64,000 nt of DNA from Dendrobium chrysotoxum (GCA_019925795.1 CM034298.1:54400365-54464364); one strand, 5' to 3'; shown: positions 32,461 through 45,191, counted from the first letter of the stretch. The notes: a model not told the origin generated them from the sequence alone. Program-made: numbers and translations.

Positions 32461-35400
32461 ATGGATCCCGAACAACTTGGAAGGACTCTAGACCTACTGG
32501 TGGGTCAAATGAATGCTATTAGCCAACAATTAAAGGAAAACCAAGCCGACCTTGCGGAATTTCGTAGAACCACCACTGACCGTCTTGATACCATAGAGCA
32601 TAGTAGGAACCACCCGATTCCGTATACCCCTTCTAGGCCACCCTCTATGTACGGGGACGATCCTTTTATGGATGAGGGGCACACTCGAGCTCCTCATCGA
32701 GTTCCCCACAATAGGCAAGAGCACCACCACGACCCTGATCTTCCCCTGATGAAGAATATCAAGGTCGACGCACCTACTTTCGATGGTACCCTCGATCCCC
32801 AGCTCTTTCTGGACTGGATCAAAGGTATGGATAGTTTCTTTAGGTGGTATGACATCTCCGAGGCTAGGAAGGTCAGTTTTGCCAGTATGAAACTCATTGG
32901 TAGGGCTAGCCAGTTCTGGTCTAACTTAGAAAGCCTTAGGGAGTCCCGCAATGAGTACCCCATTACTGATTGGCTGTCGATGAAGCGTGAGCTTAAGCAG
33001 AAGTACCTCCCTCCCTCGTATTTCCCTAGACTCTTAGATAGGTGGCATAGACTGACTCAGGGTAGCAAACCCATCAAGGATTACATCGCCTCCTTCGATG
33101 ATTTTCTGATTCGTTGTAAATGGGAGACCTCCACTACCCCAGCGCAGATTCTATCCATGTTTCGTACCGGGTTGCGGGAGGACCTTCGCAACGAGCTGTT
33201 CGCCCGGAATGTCACAACCCTAGAGAATGCGTATAGTTTAGTACTTGACCTAGAGGAGAGTCGTTCCCAGCATTCTAGCCGTCACCACGACCCTAGACCC
33301 TCCTACAGACCGTCTAGTAGTTCCACCCCGCACTCCTCTACTACCCGACCTACTCTGGGTAGTAGCACCCGACCTCCCACGGGTTCCCCTGCACCTCAAC
33401 CTGATTTTAGAAGTAAACCTCCCACCCCGGATGCCCCTCGGTCCAGTCCCGGGACCAAGTGCTTTCGATGCCAGGGGTATGGGCATATCGCTTCCCAGTG
33501 CTCCAGTCCCTACAAAGTTTCCATTATTGAGGAGTTTACTGAGGAGGATCCTGAGCCCGAGGTTGATCAGGTTCACCAAGTGGAAGAAGAGGGTGATTTC
33601 TTCGAGGAGGACGATGACACCGCCGTCCTCCATTGCCTTCAGAAGTTGGACACATCTCCCATCTGCGTGGTGAGATGTGCGCTGTCACACCCTGTTACCT
33701 CCGATGATTGGCGTAGGACTTCTATCTTTCACACCTACACCAAAATCAAAGATAAAAACTGTAAAGTCATCGTAGATAGTGGCAGTTGTATCAATGCTGT
33801 CTCCTCCAGCATGGTGTCCAAATTAGGCCTTTCTGTCGTTCCTCACCCCAGTCCATATAAGGTAGCTTGGGTCAACTCCACTGCCTTGGAAGTAAAGGAA
33901 CGAAGTCTTGTACCTATCTCCTTTGCCACCTATAAGGAGAACGTATGGTGCGATGTTCTGATTATGGATGTTGGACAAATTCTTTTAGGGCGACCTTGGA
34001 TTTTTGATAATGATGTCCACATCTATGGGCGTTCAAACACCTGCGTGTTTGAACATGCGGGTAAAAAGATTAAGCTTTTACCATCGCAGCGCCGAGTCAA
34101 GGAAGAACCTAAACCCCACCCCCTTAAGTCCAAGAAAGGACTAAACTTGGTCACCGCCAAGGTTCTGGACTCTGAGGTCACTCGTGGTGCACCTCTATAC
34201 GCTTTAGTGGGTCGTGAGATTCCCACCGAATCTGATGACTCCATTCCTCAGGAAGTCCAACCTATCTTAGAGCAATTTGTTGATGTCTTCCCGGATGATC
34301 TCCCTGATCAGCTACCCCCCCTCCGAGACATTCAGCATGGTATAGACCTAGTCCCTGGAGCCTCCCTCCCAAACCTACCATATTATCGCATGAACCCCAT
34401 GGAGCATGCCGAACTTAAGAAGCAGGTAGACGAGTTACTGCAGCAAGGTTTCATTAAGGAAAGTCTTAGCCCCTGCGCGGTGCCCGCCCTTCTCACTCCT
34501 AAAAAGGATGGATCTTGGAGGATGTGTGTTGATAGCCGTGCAATCAACAAAATCACCGTCAAATATCGATTTCCTATCCCTAGATTAGACGATATGCTTG
34601 ATATGATGACGGGTGCCACTCTCTTCTCCAAGATCGATCTTAAGAGTGGATACCACCAGATCCGGATCCGACCCGGTGATGAGTGGAAGACTGCTTTCAA
34701 GACCAAGGACGGTCTTTACGAGTGGATGGTCATGCCTTTCGGGTTGAGTAACGCCCCGAGTACCTTCATGAGAATTATGACCCAAGTGTTGCGTCCTTTT
34801 ATAGGTAAGTTTGTCGTTGTTTACTTTGACGACATCCTTATTTATAGTCATTCTGTTGAGCAACATCTTGACCACCTTCAGCAAGTCTGTTCTGTTTTAA
34901 GGAAAGAACAGTTATATGCTAATCCCAAGAAGTGTACTTTTCTCGTAGATCAAGTCATCTTTCTAGGGTTTATCGTATCAGCTCGCTGGGTTTCTGCTGA
35001 CCCTGAGAAGGTGAAAGCCATAGTTGAGTGGCCCCTTCCTCAAAACATCCGGGAAGTCCGCAGCTTCCACGGATTGGCCACCTTCTATAGGAGATTCATA
35101 CGAAACTTCAGTACAATCGTATCTCCTATCACTGATTGTCTTAAAAAAGGTGATTTCCACTGGACCCCGGCCGCCACCAGAGCTTTCGAGAACATTAAGA
35201 AAAGAATGGTGGAGGCACCAGTAATGAGACTTCCTGACTTCTCCAAAGTCTTCGAAGTGACCTGCGACGCTTCGGGGGTCGGAATTGGAGGAGTCCTCTC
35301 CCAGGAAGGTCATCCTGTAGCATATTTCAGTGAGAAACTGAATGATATTCGGCAGCGATAATCCACTTATGATAAGGAATTCTATGCCGTGATCCAATCT

Positions 35401-37240
35401 CTCCATTATTGGTGACACTACTTGCTCCCGCAAGAGTTCGTCATCTTCTCGGGTCACGAAGCTTTACGTTATATCAACTCCCAGAAGAAGTTGAATGCAC
35501 GCCACGGTCGCTGGGTAGAATTCCTTCAAGAGTACACTTATACCCTTAGGCATAAGGCGGGAGTTGAGAATAAAGCTGCAGATGCCCTCAGTCGTCGCAT
35601 GATGACTACCACTGAGTTAAGGGCCAAAGTCGTGGGTTTTGACCAAATAAGGAAAGATTATTTGGACTGCCCCGACTTCAAGGAAACTTACTCTCTCCTG
35701 TCCACGGGCAGCACGCGCCTTGTGGACGATTTCCTTCTGGAGGATGGTTATCTTTTTAAAGCTCAAAAGCTTTGCATCCCGAGCACCTCCTTAAGGGATT
35801 TTCTAGTCTGGGAACTCCACGCCGGAGGCCTCGCTGGGCACTTCGGTCGGGACAAAATAATAGAATCCGTGGAGTACCGTTTCTTTTGGCCCAGCCTGAA
35901 GAGAGATGTTGGTATATTGGTTAGCCGGTGTCACTCGTGCCAGCTAGCCAAACAACGGAAGCAGAACACTGGCCTGTACACTCCGTTGCCTGTCCCTAGT
36001 TGTCATTGGCAGGACGTTAGCATGGATTTCATTTTAGGCCTGCCTAAGACTCTTCGCAAAAATGATGCCATCTGTGTCGTAGTTGATAGGTTTTCCGAGA
36101 TGGCTCATTTTATACCCTGCTCCAAAACTTCCGACGCCTCCCATATTGCCAAACTTTACTTCAATGAAGTTGTCCGTCTGCACGGCCTACCTAAAACCAT
36201 TGTGTCTGATAGGAACGTTAAGTTCACTAGCTACTTTTGGAAAACCCTTTGGATGAAATTAGGTATGAAGTTACAATTCTCTACTGCCTTTCATCCACAA
36301 ACCGATGGTCAGACCGAGGTAGTTAATAGGAGCGTAGGTAATCTATTAAGGTCTCTGGTTGGCGAGCATGTCAAGGATTGGGATTCCATTTTATCCACTG
36401 CTGAGTTTGCTTATAACAATTCTATTAACCGAACCACTGGTCTAAGTCCTTCCGAGATTGTGTACGGGTACAAACCTAGGCAACATTTAGATCTCATTCC
36501 TATGTGTCCTAGGTATAGGATTTCTGAGTCTGCATCATCATTTGCATGAACTTCATAAGAAAATTGCATGACAAATTGAAAAGAGTAATACTGATTATAA
36601 ATTGCGTGCTGATTTGAAACGAAAATTTAAAACTTTTGAGGTTGGTGATTCCGTGATGGTGCGGATTCGTCCAGAACGGTTCCCTCAGGAAACGGTTAAG
36701 AAACTGCATGCCAAAAGTGCTGGTCCATTCAAAATACTTAAGAAAATCAATGATAATGCTTACGTAGCAGATCTTCCTGCGGAGTTCAACATTAATCCCT
36801 CCTTTAACATAGAAGATCTAGTGGCATATGAAGGCGCGGATTTTAATCCGTCAAACCCACTTATACAACAGCCTTGTGTGACCCCACCTTGTGAGATCCC
36901 TAACCTACCTCCACTCCCAGATATTCCTACATCACCTATAGCAAATAAAGTGGACATGATCTTGAGCGATGAAATCATCTCTACAAAGGAGGGTGGACGA
37001 CGAAGGTACTTGATTAGGTGGAAAGGTAAACCCGAGTCAGAGGATACGTGGTTGGATCGCGATGAGTTGCAGCAGCTGGATCCGGATGCACTAGAGTTCT
37101 ATGACAGCACCAGAGATATCTGCTCGACGGAGTCGAGCTTTCTTCCACCCCGGGAGAATGATCAGGACATCCATACTTGGAAGGTTTATCGTAGGCGTGG
37201 TCGTCGATCTACGGCCACGATCGAGTCTTTATATTTCTAA
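32461..37240 (+). pseudogene. Chromovirus gag-pol polyprotein, inactivated
   Basis: ATG at 32461. Gag spans residues ~1-330, the zinc knuckle CFRCQGYGHIASQC lies at ~333-346, and the protease (VDSGS) at ~438. RT has VYFDDIL at ~785, and RNase H starts at CDASGVGIGG ~933. A TAA at 35359-35361 and a TGA at 35413-35415 break RNase H. The frame then runs through an integrase with a zinc finger (CHSCQ) and DDE residues (MDFI, SDRN, QTDGQTE). A frameshift near 36545 and a TGA at 36569-36571 precede the chromodomain (RRYLIRWKGKPESEDTWL, about 37000-37050). The frame runs on into the 3' LTR and ends at 37240. Confidence 0.93.
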
Positions 37241-38966
37241 GTTTATTATGTTGTTTTAGTTCTTTTATTTCTGTTGACTGTTTTACCTTTACTTAAGGGA
37301 GTTGTTTGTAAGCCCTAGGGGCAACGTCGTCTTTTCTTTCTTGAGTCTTTGTATGAGGCTTATATATAGCCTCTTTATTCTCTTTTGTTGATGATGAATA
37401 GTTATTACAAAAAAAATTCCTGCACTTGTGTTGTAAGCTTGAGCGTTGAGAGCTTTGGAAGAAGATTCCTAGGAGAGAAAGATTGTGTATCACCCACCAA
37501 CCTAGACGTGTCGGGTTCGTGGTTCATCTAGTGCTCTCCTTTCCCTCTCCCCACTTCTCACCGCCGGCCTCCTCACTTCCCAACTCCCACCACAGGCCAC
37601 CTCCCCCTCCCACACCAACCCCACGGCCCAATTCCCCTCTCCCTCACCCGACCCCCTCTCCCTCCTCCCCAACCCGCCGGCCACCCAACGCCCCCTTACC
37701 CTCTCACAAGCCGACGGCCCCTCCCTCCAATCTCTCTTCCTAATTGGGGTTTCCTAAATTACTTTAATGTATATTTGGAAAGTCTTTGAATTTGAATTCA
37801 ATTGAATTCAATATTTAATACTTTCCTAATCTACCAAATCTATTTTTGGAAGGTTACTTAAATTAACTCCTATTTGAATTTAATTTGAATAGGATTAATT
37901 CACACCTTTCCAAATACTCATATCTTAATTTAAGTAACCCCAACTCATTCCCTAAATCCCTCCCCCTCTACTTAATGCAGCCGTCCCCTTCCCTCTCTCT
38001 CTCTCTCTCCAATCTCCATTCCCCCATTAAATCCTAATTTCCTATTCTAGCTCCCTCCCCAAATTCAAAATTCTGAAAATAAATTCAGAATTTGGAAACT
38101 TTAACCCCTCCATATCCTAACCCTAATTTTCCCCAACCCCTCTCCACTTGGCCGGCCACCCTCTCCCCTCTTCCACTTGGATCCCTAAGTAAGAACCCTA
38201 ATTTTCCAAGGCCAAAGCTTCAAGGCAGCAAGGATCTCTCCTCTTCACCCACTCTTCTTTGCCCGACATGAATGGAAGTCCCCGAATGGGACTACGGGTT
38301 GGTACTTGACGACGACGACAACATCGACATCCTCCGCTCTCCATTCTTCGACGTCGGATTTGATTTCGACAACACCGTCGAAGAATACTTCGACCGAATC
38401 CACATCACTTTGGTGGATATGATTGACGATCAACGGACGAAAGGACAGTGGACCATCCTCGGCCGGATTACGACTTCTTCCCCTCCGGATACTTCCCTAC
38501 TCAAAGGCTACTACATTCGATTTCTACGATTCATCACCAACACCATCGGCATTCAAGGGGATATCATCCGACGACGATTCCCTTTCCGATTAAGGTGAAC
38601 TTTCTTCCCTCGTCAATTATTTCTTCTTCCTCCTCACCTTGTAGGTGGTGACGAATTCGCAACAAGGTCAAGGCCGTTTAATTTGCTAAAAGCTTAGTAA
38701 ACGTAGGGTATTTTGAGTGCTCCTTCATGTTACTTATTTTGTTGTTAATTGAGGGATTATGAATGAACATCTATTATGTTAGCTTTAATTTGATTTTCCA
38801 ATCTATTTGTTTGTTCAAGCACTTTTAATGAGGTTTGGCCTAAACGCAAGCATCCATCCTTTGTTTTATTTTATCGTTTTAGATTGCTAGTAGTTTAATC
38901 AAGCAATTACTCTTCTAAATAAACCGTGCAAAATCCAATTTTCAATCAAAACGTATTAAGTTCTGA
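37159..38966 (+). repeat. Chromovirus 3' LTR
   Basis: Starts TGATCAGGACATCC after the purine run GGGAGAA and ends TTCTGA, one base short of the 5' LTR's TTCTGCA. It is 1,808 bp and differs from the 5' LTR by scattered substitutions and a few indels, mostly in the C-rich tract. The polyprotein's last 27 codons lie inside it. Confidence 0.93.
38272..38598 (+). CDS. LTR-encoded ORF (3' LTR copy)
   Basis: Same 108-codon ORF as at 31399 with about five residue changes (for example DVGFDF for DVRFDF). The frame is intact. It is unlikely to be expressed from this position, but it serves as a sequence control for constraint. Confidence 0.45.
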   Translation: MEVPEWDYGLVLDDDDNIDILRSPFFDVGFDFDNTVEEYFDRIHITLVDMIDDQRTKGQWTILGRITTSSPPDTSLLKGYYIRFLRFITNTIGIQGDIIRRRFPFRLR

Positions 38967-38971
38967 CTTTC

Positions 38972-39570
38972 TCCCAAAGCTCTTAATAAGTTTACAAGCT
39001 CTTTTATAGTTAGCAAGTGAAAGTGTGATCAAATAAGCTACAAACACTGATTTGAAGGTTTTCCAAATAGATAAGGATTATCCCCCTAAGGGGTATCCTT
39101 TTCCCTTTGGAATCCAAGCTTTGGATCTATGTATCCCAACTCAAATGTGCACTTTCACAACACTTAACATTAAACAAATTACATTAACATGAGATGAAAA
39201 TTCTAGACTCTCCTGTAGGGTTATCCTAAGCAATTAAATATTAAAACACATCCCAAGCAATTATAAATATATGCACAGAAAAGTAAACACACTTGGCCAC
39301 TATCCTTTTTATTTGGGGGCTAAGCAGCTGAGGCACCTATAATATTTATATTTATTATTATTTAACCCCCTTTATTGCCCTGCATGAGCGTGGCCACCTG
39401 CAGAAAATTCAGTGAGCATCAAGATCTTTCCTAACCTAAGAGTAAACTATCGCCCATCACATCAATCCATATAGTACAGTAAAAGTAAACAAACACATCA
39501 ATCAATTTCAATCATAACATACAATGAAAACTCGAAAAACCCAGCACACAGTAGAAAAGTAAACACCGGC
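38972..39570 (-). other. Fragment of the stem-loop-array family, inverted
   Basis: On the minus strand it reads TTTTCTGCAGGTGGCCACG followed by GGGGGTTAAATAATAA, echoing 17410-17480. It also contains a GGATACCCC..GGGGATAATCC hairpin (39078-39100 on plus). I infer that it belongs to the same unclassified repeat family. No coding sequence. Confidence 0.45.
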
Positions 39571-39985
39571 TTAACCTAGATCTAGAGTCGGTTGTCCTAG
39601 CAAACCATCTAAAGTGTGTGCTAAAGGTTGTGTGGCTGGGGTAGATCCTAAACTGGGTAATTTGTTGAAGTTGTTTAATGTCCGGGTTTATTAAAGGCTG
39701 AAGAAAAATTTTATGTCTGAGTTCAAGTATTAATGAATTAAAGTTTGATTTGGATATATTTTAATTATTAAATGATTGCTACCTTTGTTGCTCACCGACG
39801 CCGTGAAGTTTATTTCACCTTCCTTGGGGCTAAGTTAATAGCCTCGTAGGCCTGGGTTACCCAGTAGCAATCGGGGTTGATTAAATTGATTTAATTTGTT
39901 AGAAATTAAGGGTCTATTAATATTAATTAAGTTAATTAATTACTGATTTTAAGAGTTAAATTAGTTTATATTTTCCATCAACAGG

Positions 39986-40236
39986 TTCATGACGTTGTGC
40001 CACCAGGCTCGAGGAACCAGGCCTCCTCAGGACACGTAGCCCCGCAGCCCGGAGTAGTCCATCCTAAAAATCTTGTTGATGTAATTGAATTAAGGATTTT
40101 AATTTGGTTAAATAATTAAAAGTAACTTAATTTTGATGTTTAACACTCCATTGAATCCGTTCGTGACGTTGTGCCACCAGGCTCGAGGAATCAGGCCTTC
40201 TTAGGACAAGTAGCTCCGCAGCCCAGAGTAGTCCAT
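39986..40236 (+). repeat. 77-bp direct repeat pair
   Basis: 39986-40062 and 40160-40236 share GACGTTGTGCCACCAGGCTC and GTAGTCCAT with few mismatches, separated by 97 bp of AT-rich sequence. Confidence 0.9.
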
Positions 40237-42729
40237 TCAATAAACTTCATCTTTAGAGTGGTTGTTAAGTATTTTAGTGTTGGTTGAGTATTTTATTGAT
40301 CAACTTAAGATTTTCTGGAATTTTAATTAATTATTGAATTTTTTTGGATTTATTAGAATTATTTATTAGTGTTAATTAAGGGTCCAAAAGATGACTTTTT
40401 AAATTAAAGTTAATTTTGAGGGTTTCAGATTTTTAATAAATATTAGGCCTTATGATGAGTAGTTAGACTGTTAGTTTGCTTAATTTGAAGTTTTTTAAAA
40501 AAGGTTATGAGTTTTCGAAATTTGGGCCTAGATTTGAATTAAGGTTGACCGGAAAGTTAACTTTTTGACTTTAACTAAATTTTGGAGGTTTGACATTTTT
40601 AGAAATATTAGACCTTAAATGGAGTTGAATGACACTAAGTTTGTTCAATTTAGATTTTTCTATAATTAATTATGAATTTTCAAAGTTTTCTTAATTATTT
40701 GAATGTTAAAATTATTTAATTAGGAAGGTTTTGATCATTTTGATCCAGACTCATCCCAAACTGCATGGAATCACCCCCAAAGGTTAGGGATGACCCATGG
40801 GAGTGTTTCCAAGTGTTTAGAAATTATTTGAATTTTTTAATAATTTTTAATTAATTAAATTAATTAATTGTTAATTTTTGCTAAAAGTCAAATTAGAGTT
40901 CTGATGATGGGGCTTTTATTTTTTCTAGGTAGAGGACTAAGTTCTGATAAGTTTGAGATATTATTTGCATTTTTTGGACTTAATTTAGATTTATTACATT
41001 TTTTTTAATTTTCTGGGTCTCTAAAAAGGCTAAAACATGACATGTTTAATTTTCTATCATAATGACCTCAAAATTTAATGAAATTTGAACATATAGGAAA
41101 AAATGTCACAAAATTTATTGTGTTTAAGTTTCACCCCTGTTGGGTGTGTGTACAACTCCCTAGAAATTTTCAAAGTTTTCTAGATTTTTTCCTAATTATT
41201 TTCCTTAGGTCTCTACTGTTCAAATGGGCTTGGAATTTGGTGTGACTAACCCTAGTACACATTCAATCACACCACAAAAATTTCACAACAAAATACTGAA
41301 AATATAGGGTGTTGTGAATTTTCAAAGTTTTGGGTTCAAAATAGACTCATTACCTTGAAAATTCACATCACAGCAATCTATTGGGTATCAGACCCTAGAA
41401 AAATCACAAAACATGCCCAAGATACCCAATAATCTTTCACCATAATTTGGACTCTAATTGACTACTGAATTGTGAGAAAAATATAAAAAACACATTTCAA
41501 ACAAACTGGAATATCTCATAATTCAGTGCCTAAAGCAACTCAAACTTAATTTTAATAAATACTACATATAATTCCCTTTCCAACGAGCCCAAAAACATCC
41601 AATTTGGTGAAAATTTTGATTTTCTGTGAATTTTGGAGGATTCTGGGCATTTTTTGGATTTTTTAACCCGATTTTGGTCAAATCAGCCGCAGTCGCCAAT
41701 CATTGGCAATAATTGGCGCTGAAAAAGCGGCAGCGAATGGCAGCACGACACGTGGCAGGCGGAGGACCGCGCTCAATCCATGGGGAAGACCGCGCACTCT
41801 GGCTTGATTCAGACCGTCCGATCTTCGATCGGACGATCCAGATCTGCCGAAATTTTGCAGTTCATTTTTAATTAAACTTCAAATGCTCATATCTCCCAAA
41901 ATATTTGACAAAATCTAACGGAATTTGAAACGTAGCTTCGGGGCAACATGAACTTTCATTACTTGGAGTTTGGAGACTCCATGCAATAAAAATTTTGCAC
42001 GGTTTCAAATTGAAATTTAAACTTAAAATGAGCATAATTTACAATCCAACCGTCGAATTTTCGAGATCTTGGGCTCGTTGGAAAGCTGCAGTGATCCTCT
42101 ATAACTTTGATGAAGACACCGAGAGCTGGATCTAGCTGGATCGAAAGTTTTGTTGAAAAAATCTCTTTCTCTCTCTAGAATGCTCTCTCCTCACTAAAAT
42201 AGTGATTTGAGGCTTGGAAATAGTGGTGAGAAGCTTGGGAAGGCCTTAGAAATGGTTGGAGAAGATGGAAAAGTGTTTTGGAAGGTTAGAGGCTGGAGGA
42301 GAGTTGGGAGAGAGTTGAGGGAGAGTGAATAATGAAGTGTTCATCCCTTAGGCCAAGTTTTCCCCCACTTTACTCTTGGCTTTTGGATTGGATGGTTGAG
42401 ATTTGATTTGGGGTGATTTGGATGGGTGAAAAGTGTCCCCTAAGTTACTTAGAACTAGGGAATAGGGTTGGGATTGAGTGTGACTTGCCTTGGTCCATGG
42501 AAAGGGACCACAAGCTTTTTCTCCTATTTGAGTGAACCAATGCTTGGCTTGGCTAGAAGAGCTGGTTTGAGGTCTGTTAAGAGAGGAAATAGGTCACTTT
42601 CTATTAGGTTTGAGCAGGTTTCAGACTAAGCCATAGATTGCCAAGGTGGCTTGGTGATGTGGCCATGATTTGACCTCTTTCCATAGGCTTGAAAGGGTCT
42701 TTTTTGACTTATTGACCCATTGACTAGTC

Positions 42730-43340
42730 AATGATGATTGGGCTAAACTTTTAAAGGGTTAAGGGTCTTGTAGGAAATCATCTCAAAGGGTTTGGAGTCA
42801 AGGTGTTTGACCCTTCCAAATGGGTTGACCAAGTCAACCCAAGGTGAGTTTGACTTGGATAAATTTTGGATATGTCAAGGGTGTCTAATTGAATTATTTT
42901 GAAGGATTAAATTGGTTTAAAATAGCTTGAATGGTTGAACTTGACAAGTGTTGGGTTAAAGGATTAATTTGGTCAACCATGGTTAACTTGGTCAACCTGG
43001 TCAAACCATGGGTTGAGTTTGGGTCAAATAAGTTCAAATGAGTGTTTTGAGATCAATTGAGGTGGTTTCATACATTAGTTAGGTCATTTGGTTGGAAATA
43101 GGTGTTTAAATCCCTTAAGGACATTTTAGTCAACCATGGTTGACTTGGTCAACCAGGTCAAACCAAAATGTGAGTTCTGGTCCAATATATTCCTAATGAT
43201 ATTTAGGTCCATTGGAGTAGGTTTTGAAGGTTGATTTGAGAAGGTGATGTTGATTTTTTTTTTGGAAAAGACCAAAAACCCCTTTAAAGGGCATTTTGGT
43301 CATTTTGACCTCTGGTCAATCCTGGGTCAAACTAGATCTG
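42730..43340. repeat. GTCAAC/TTGAC-rich degenerate repeat
   Basis: The phrase GGTCAACCATGGTTGACTTG and variants recur (42960-43010, 43128-43170), many times as inverted GTCAA..TTGAC pairs. The cores match W-box elements in form. I have no evidence for regulation. Confidence 0.55.
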
Positions 43341-43969
43341 GGAAAGTGCAGTTTACTGGTCAACAAGTCATAACAAAGGTAATGAATGTGATTGGAGAGT
43401 TTGGAAAGGGTCCCAAGGTCCAATTCCACTGGATGGCAAGTTCAATGACATAGGCTGTAAATATTTGAATGTTTTGTAGCCTTTGGAAAAAGATTCAGCT
43501 TGAGGGGCTATGAGTGTTGGATTGATCTCAAATTTGGAGGGTTGCCTCTAGAGACATGTCTTATCAATATGCAATTGATAGACTCTGAGTCAGAGTTCAT
43601 CAGACTGGGTTCCAAGGGGTCCGAAAATTCTCCTAGAAAGGGTTTTAGGACCTTAGTCCTTAGCCCTTGGATTTGGTTTGGAATTTTGAAACTTGGATTG
43701 GATTTTGGATTTGGATGGTTGGAAATGACTTATCCGTGTCATTAACAATCAAAGAGATGATTGTTGATTGGATGGGATTGAAGTGTGATTGAAGGTTGAT
43801 CAAGGGGTTGACTAGGATTGGAGTGAAACTTGAACTTGGAGGATGGAGTTTGGATTTGAATAGGATTGGATTGGGTCCTAAATAGTACTTATATGATTGA
43901 GTGGTGAACATCCCTCAATCATTAGGTCACTACAGGAAGACCCAGGTAGGTCCCAATGACCTCATACAA

Positions 43970-44140
43970 AAATGAGGTCAACATGTCACAAGCACCTACT
44001 CCCTCAAGTGAGGGTAAAAATGAAAAAAATACATAAATAAATCAAAATTATAAATAATAATTTAGAATAAAATGGTGCGATCATGGTCTTCGATCTTCGT
44101 CTCCTCCTCTGATAAGCTTTCACGGTCAGATATCCGCAAC
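43970..44140 (-). repeat. LTR fragment of the minimal non-autonomous family
   Basis: Matches the end of the LTRs at 57776-57927 and 58381-58535 (CAAGCACCTACTCCCTCAAG, GATAAGCTTTCACGGTC). Only the U3 end of one LTR is left. Confidence 0.75.
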
Positions 44141-44632
44141 AAAAAAAGCTTGCTAATCAACATAGAGACTTAAACCTAAATTTTAGCTATGTTGTATAAC
44201 TTTGACAGTTTACTCATGAAAGAAACATTGATAGTAATTTTCAGCATGAAAAAAATAAGAATGCATGACAAAATGAAAAAAGTTCAATTATAAAATGATT
44301 ATATCAGAAAGTTAGATGGAGTAGCATCTATTAATGAAAAATGGACTTAAGTGATTAAAATATATAAAACAAAAGGTGTAAGGGTCTGTTTGGGATTTTT
44401 TTATAATTTTTCTTTTCAGATAGCAACCACGGACTTGTTTTGATAAAATTTTCTTGCTACTTATCAAAAAAATTTACAGTCAAACATAATTTTTTATAAT
44501 CAAATATAGTAGTGTGCTATGTGCAAGAAAGAAGATGTTTGACTTTTTCAAAATGGCGAAGTTTATAATACTCATAGTAGCTTTCAAAAATATATTTTTG
44601 CTACAACTTATAAAAAAGCTACCTCCATAACA

Positions 44633-44758
44633 ACCACAAAAACAATAACAAGCCTTAATCCCACCTATGTGGGGTAGGCTGCATAAAATTTTTTTCTCCA
44701 TTGTGTCCAATTAAGAGTCAAATTCTCATGTAAATCTAATAAAAAAGCCATTTTTATA
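44633..44758 (-). repeat. RTE LINE 3' end fragment
   Basis: ATCCCACCTATGTGGGGTAG and CTCCATTGTGTCC match the 3' ends of the LINEs at 28230 and 51753, in the same minus orientation, with an ACAACAA-type tail on the left. Confidence 0.75.
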
Positions 44759-45191
44759 GCCACCATAAACTAATCTTAAATATAGCCATTCTATGAGTAG
44801 ATAACTTTAGTGCCAAAGCATTAGAAAAAAAAAATAGCCAAATCAAATGTGAAATTAATACAAGTTTTGTGAAAAATTGGCACATAATAGGTTCAAGATC
44901 TTCTACAACACACCACAAGAATGAATAAGCAGATTCATAAAATTGGCCAAAAAAAGGTTGGGCTAGCAGTAATGACGATGATGATGATGACAACGATGAG
45001 TTTGTCTCTACATTTCGTGTTTCATTTGTGAAACTCAACTATAACAACAGAGGAGAAGAAAAGTTCGATCAAAGTAAATTTGCTTAAATAGCTTAAGTTG
45101 TTGAAATATCAATCCTCAATCCGGAACCAGTAGCAAAATAGAAGTCCTAATTAAAGGAGTTAAAAGTAGAGTTGTCAGAAATGGAACTTAC

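Larger units (their letters stand above)
30253..38966 (+). mobile_element. Complete Ty3/gypsy chromovirus
   Basis: An 8.7-kb element in the 15-kb intron, opposite to the host gene. It has two very similar LTRs, an initiator-Met primer site, one gag-pol frame (gag with zinc knuckle, protease, RT, RNase H, integrase, chromodomain) and a perfect 5-bp duplication CTTTC (30248-30252 and 38967-38971). Near-identical LTRs mean a recent insertion. Three premature stops and one frameshift inactivate pol. The CRM or Galadriel branch is possible; I cannot settle the clade. Confidence 0.95.
39571..43969. other. Unclassified repetitive non-coding region
   Basis: About 4.4 kb without credible ORFs. It holds a pair of 77-bp direct repeats, a GC-richer block (41680-41860), phrases common in long plant LTRs (a 'GTTGGAAAGCTGC'-type stretch near 42078), and from 42700 a GTCAA/TTGAC-rich stretch. 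It may be a fragment of a long-LTR element; I cannot prove ends. Confidence 0.4.

Noticed and set aside
33250..34884. Several ORFs of 66-127 codons antisense to the chromovirus gag-pol
   Set aside because: They are shadows of the real coding frame.
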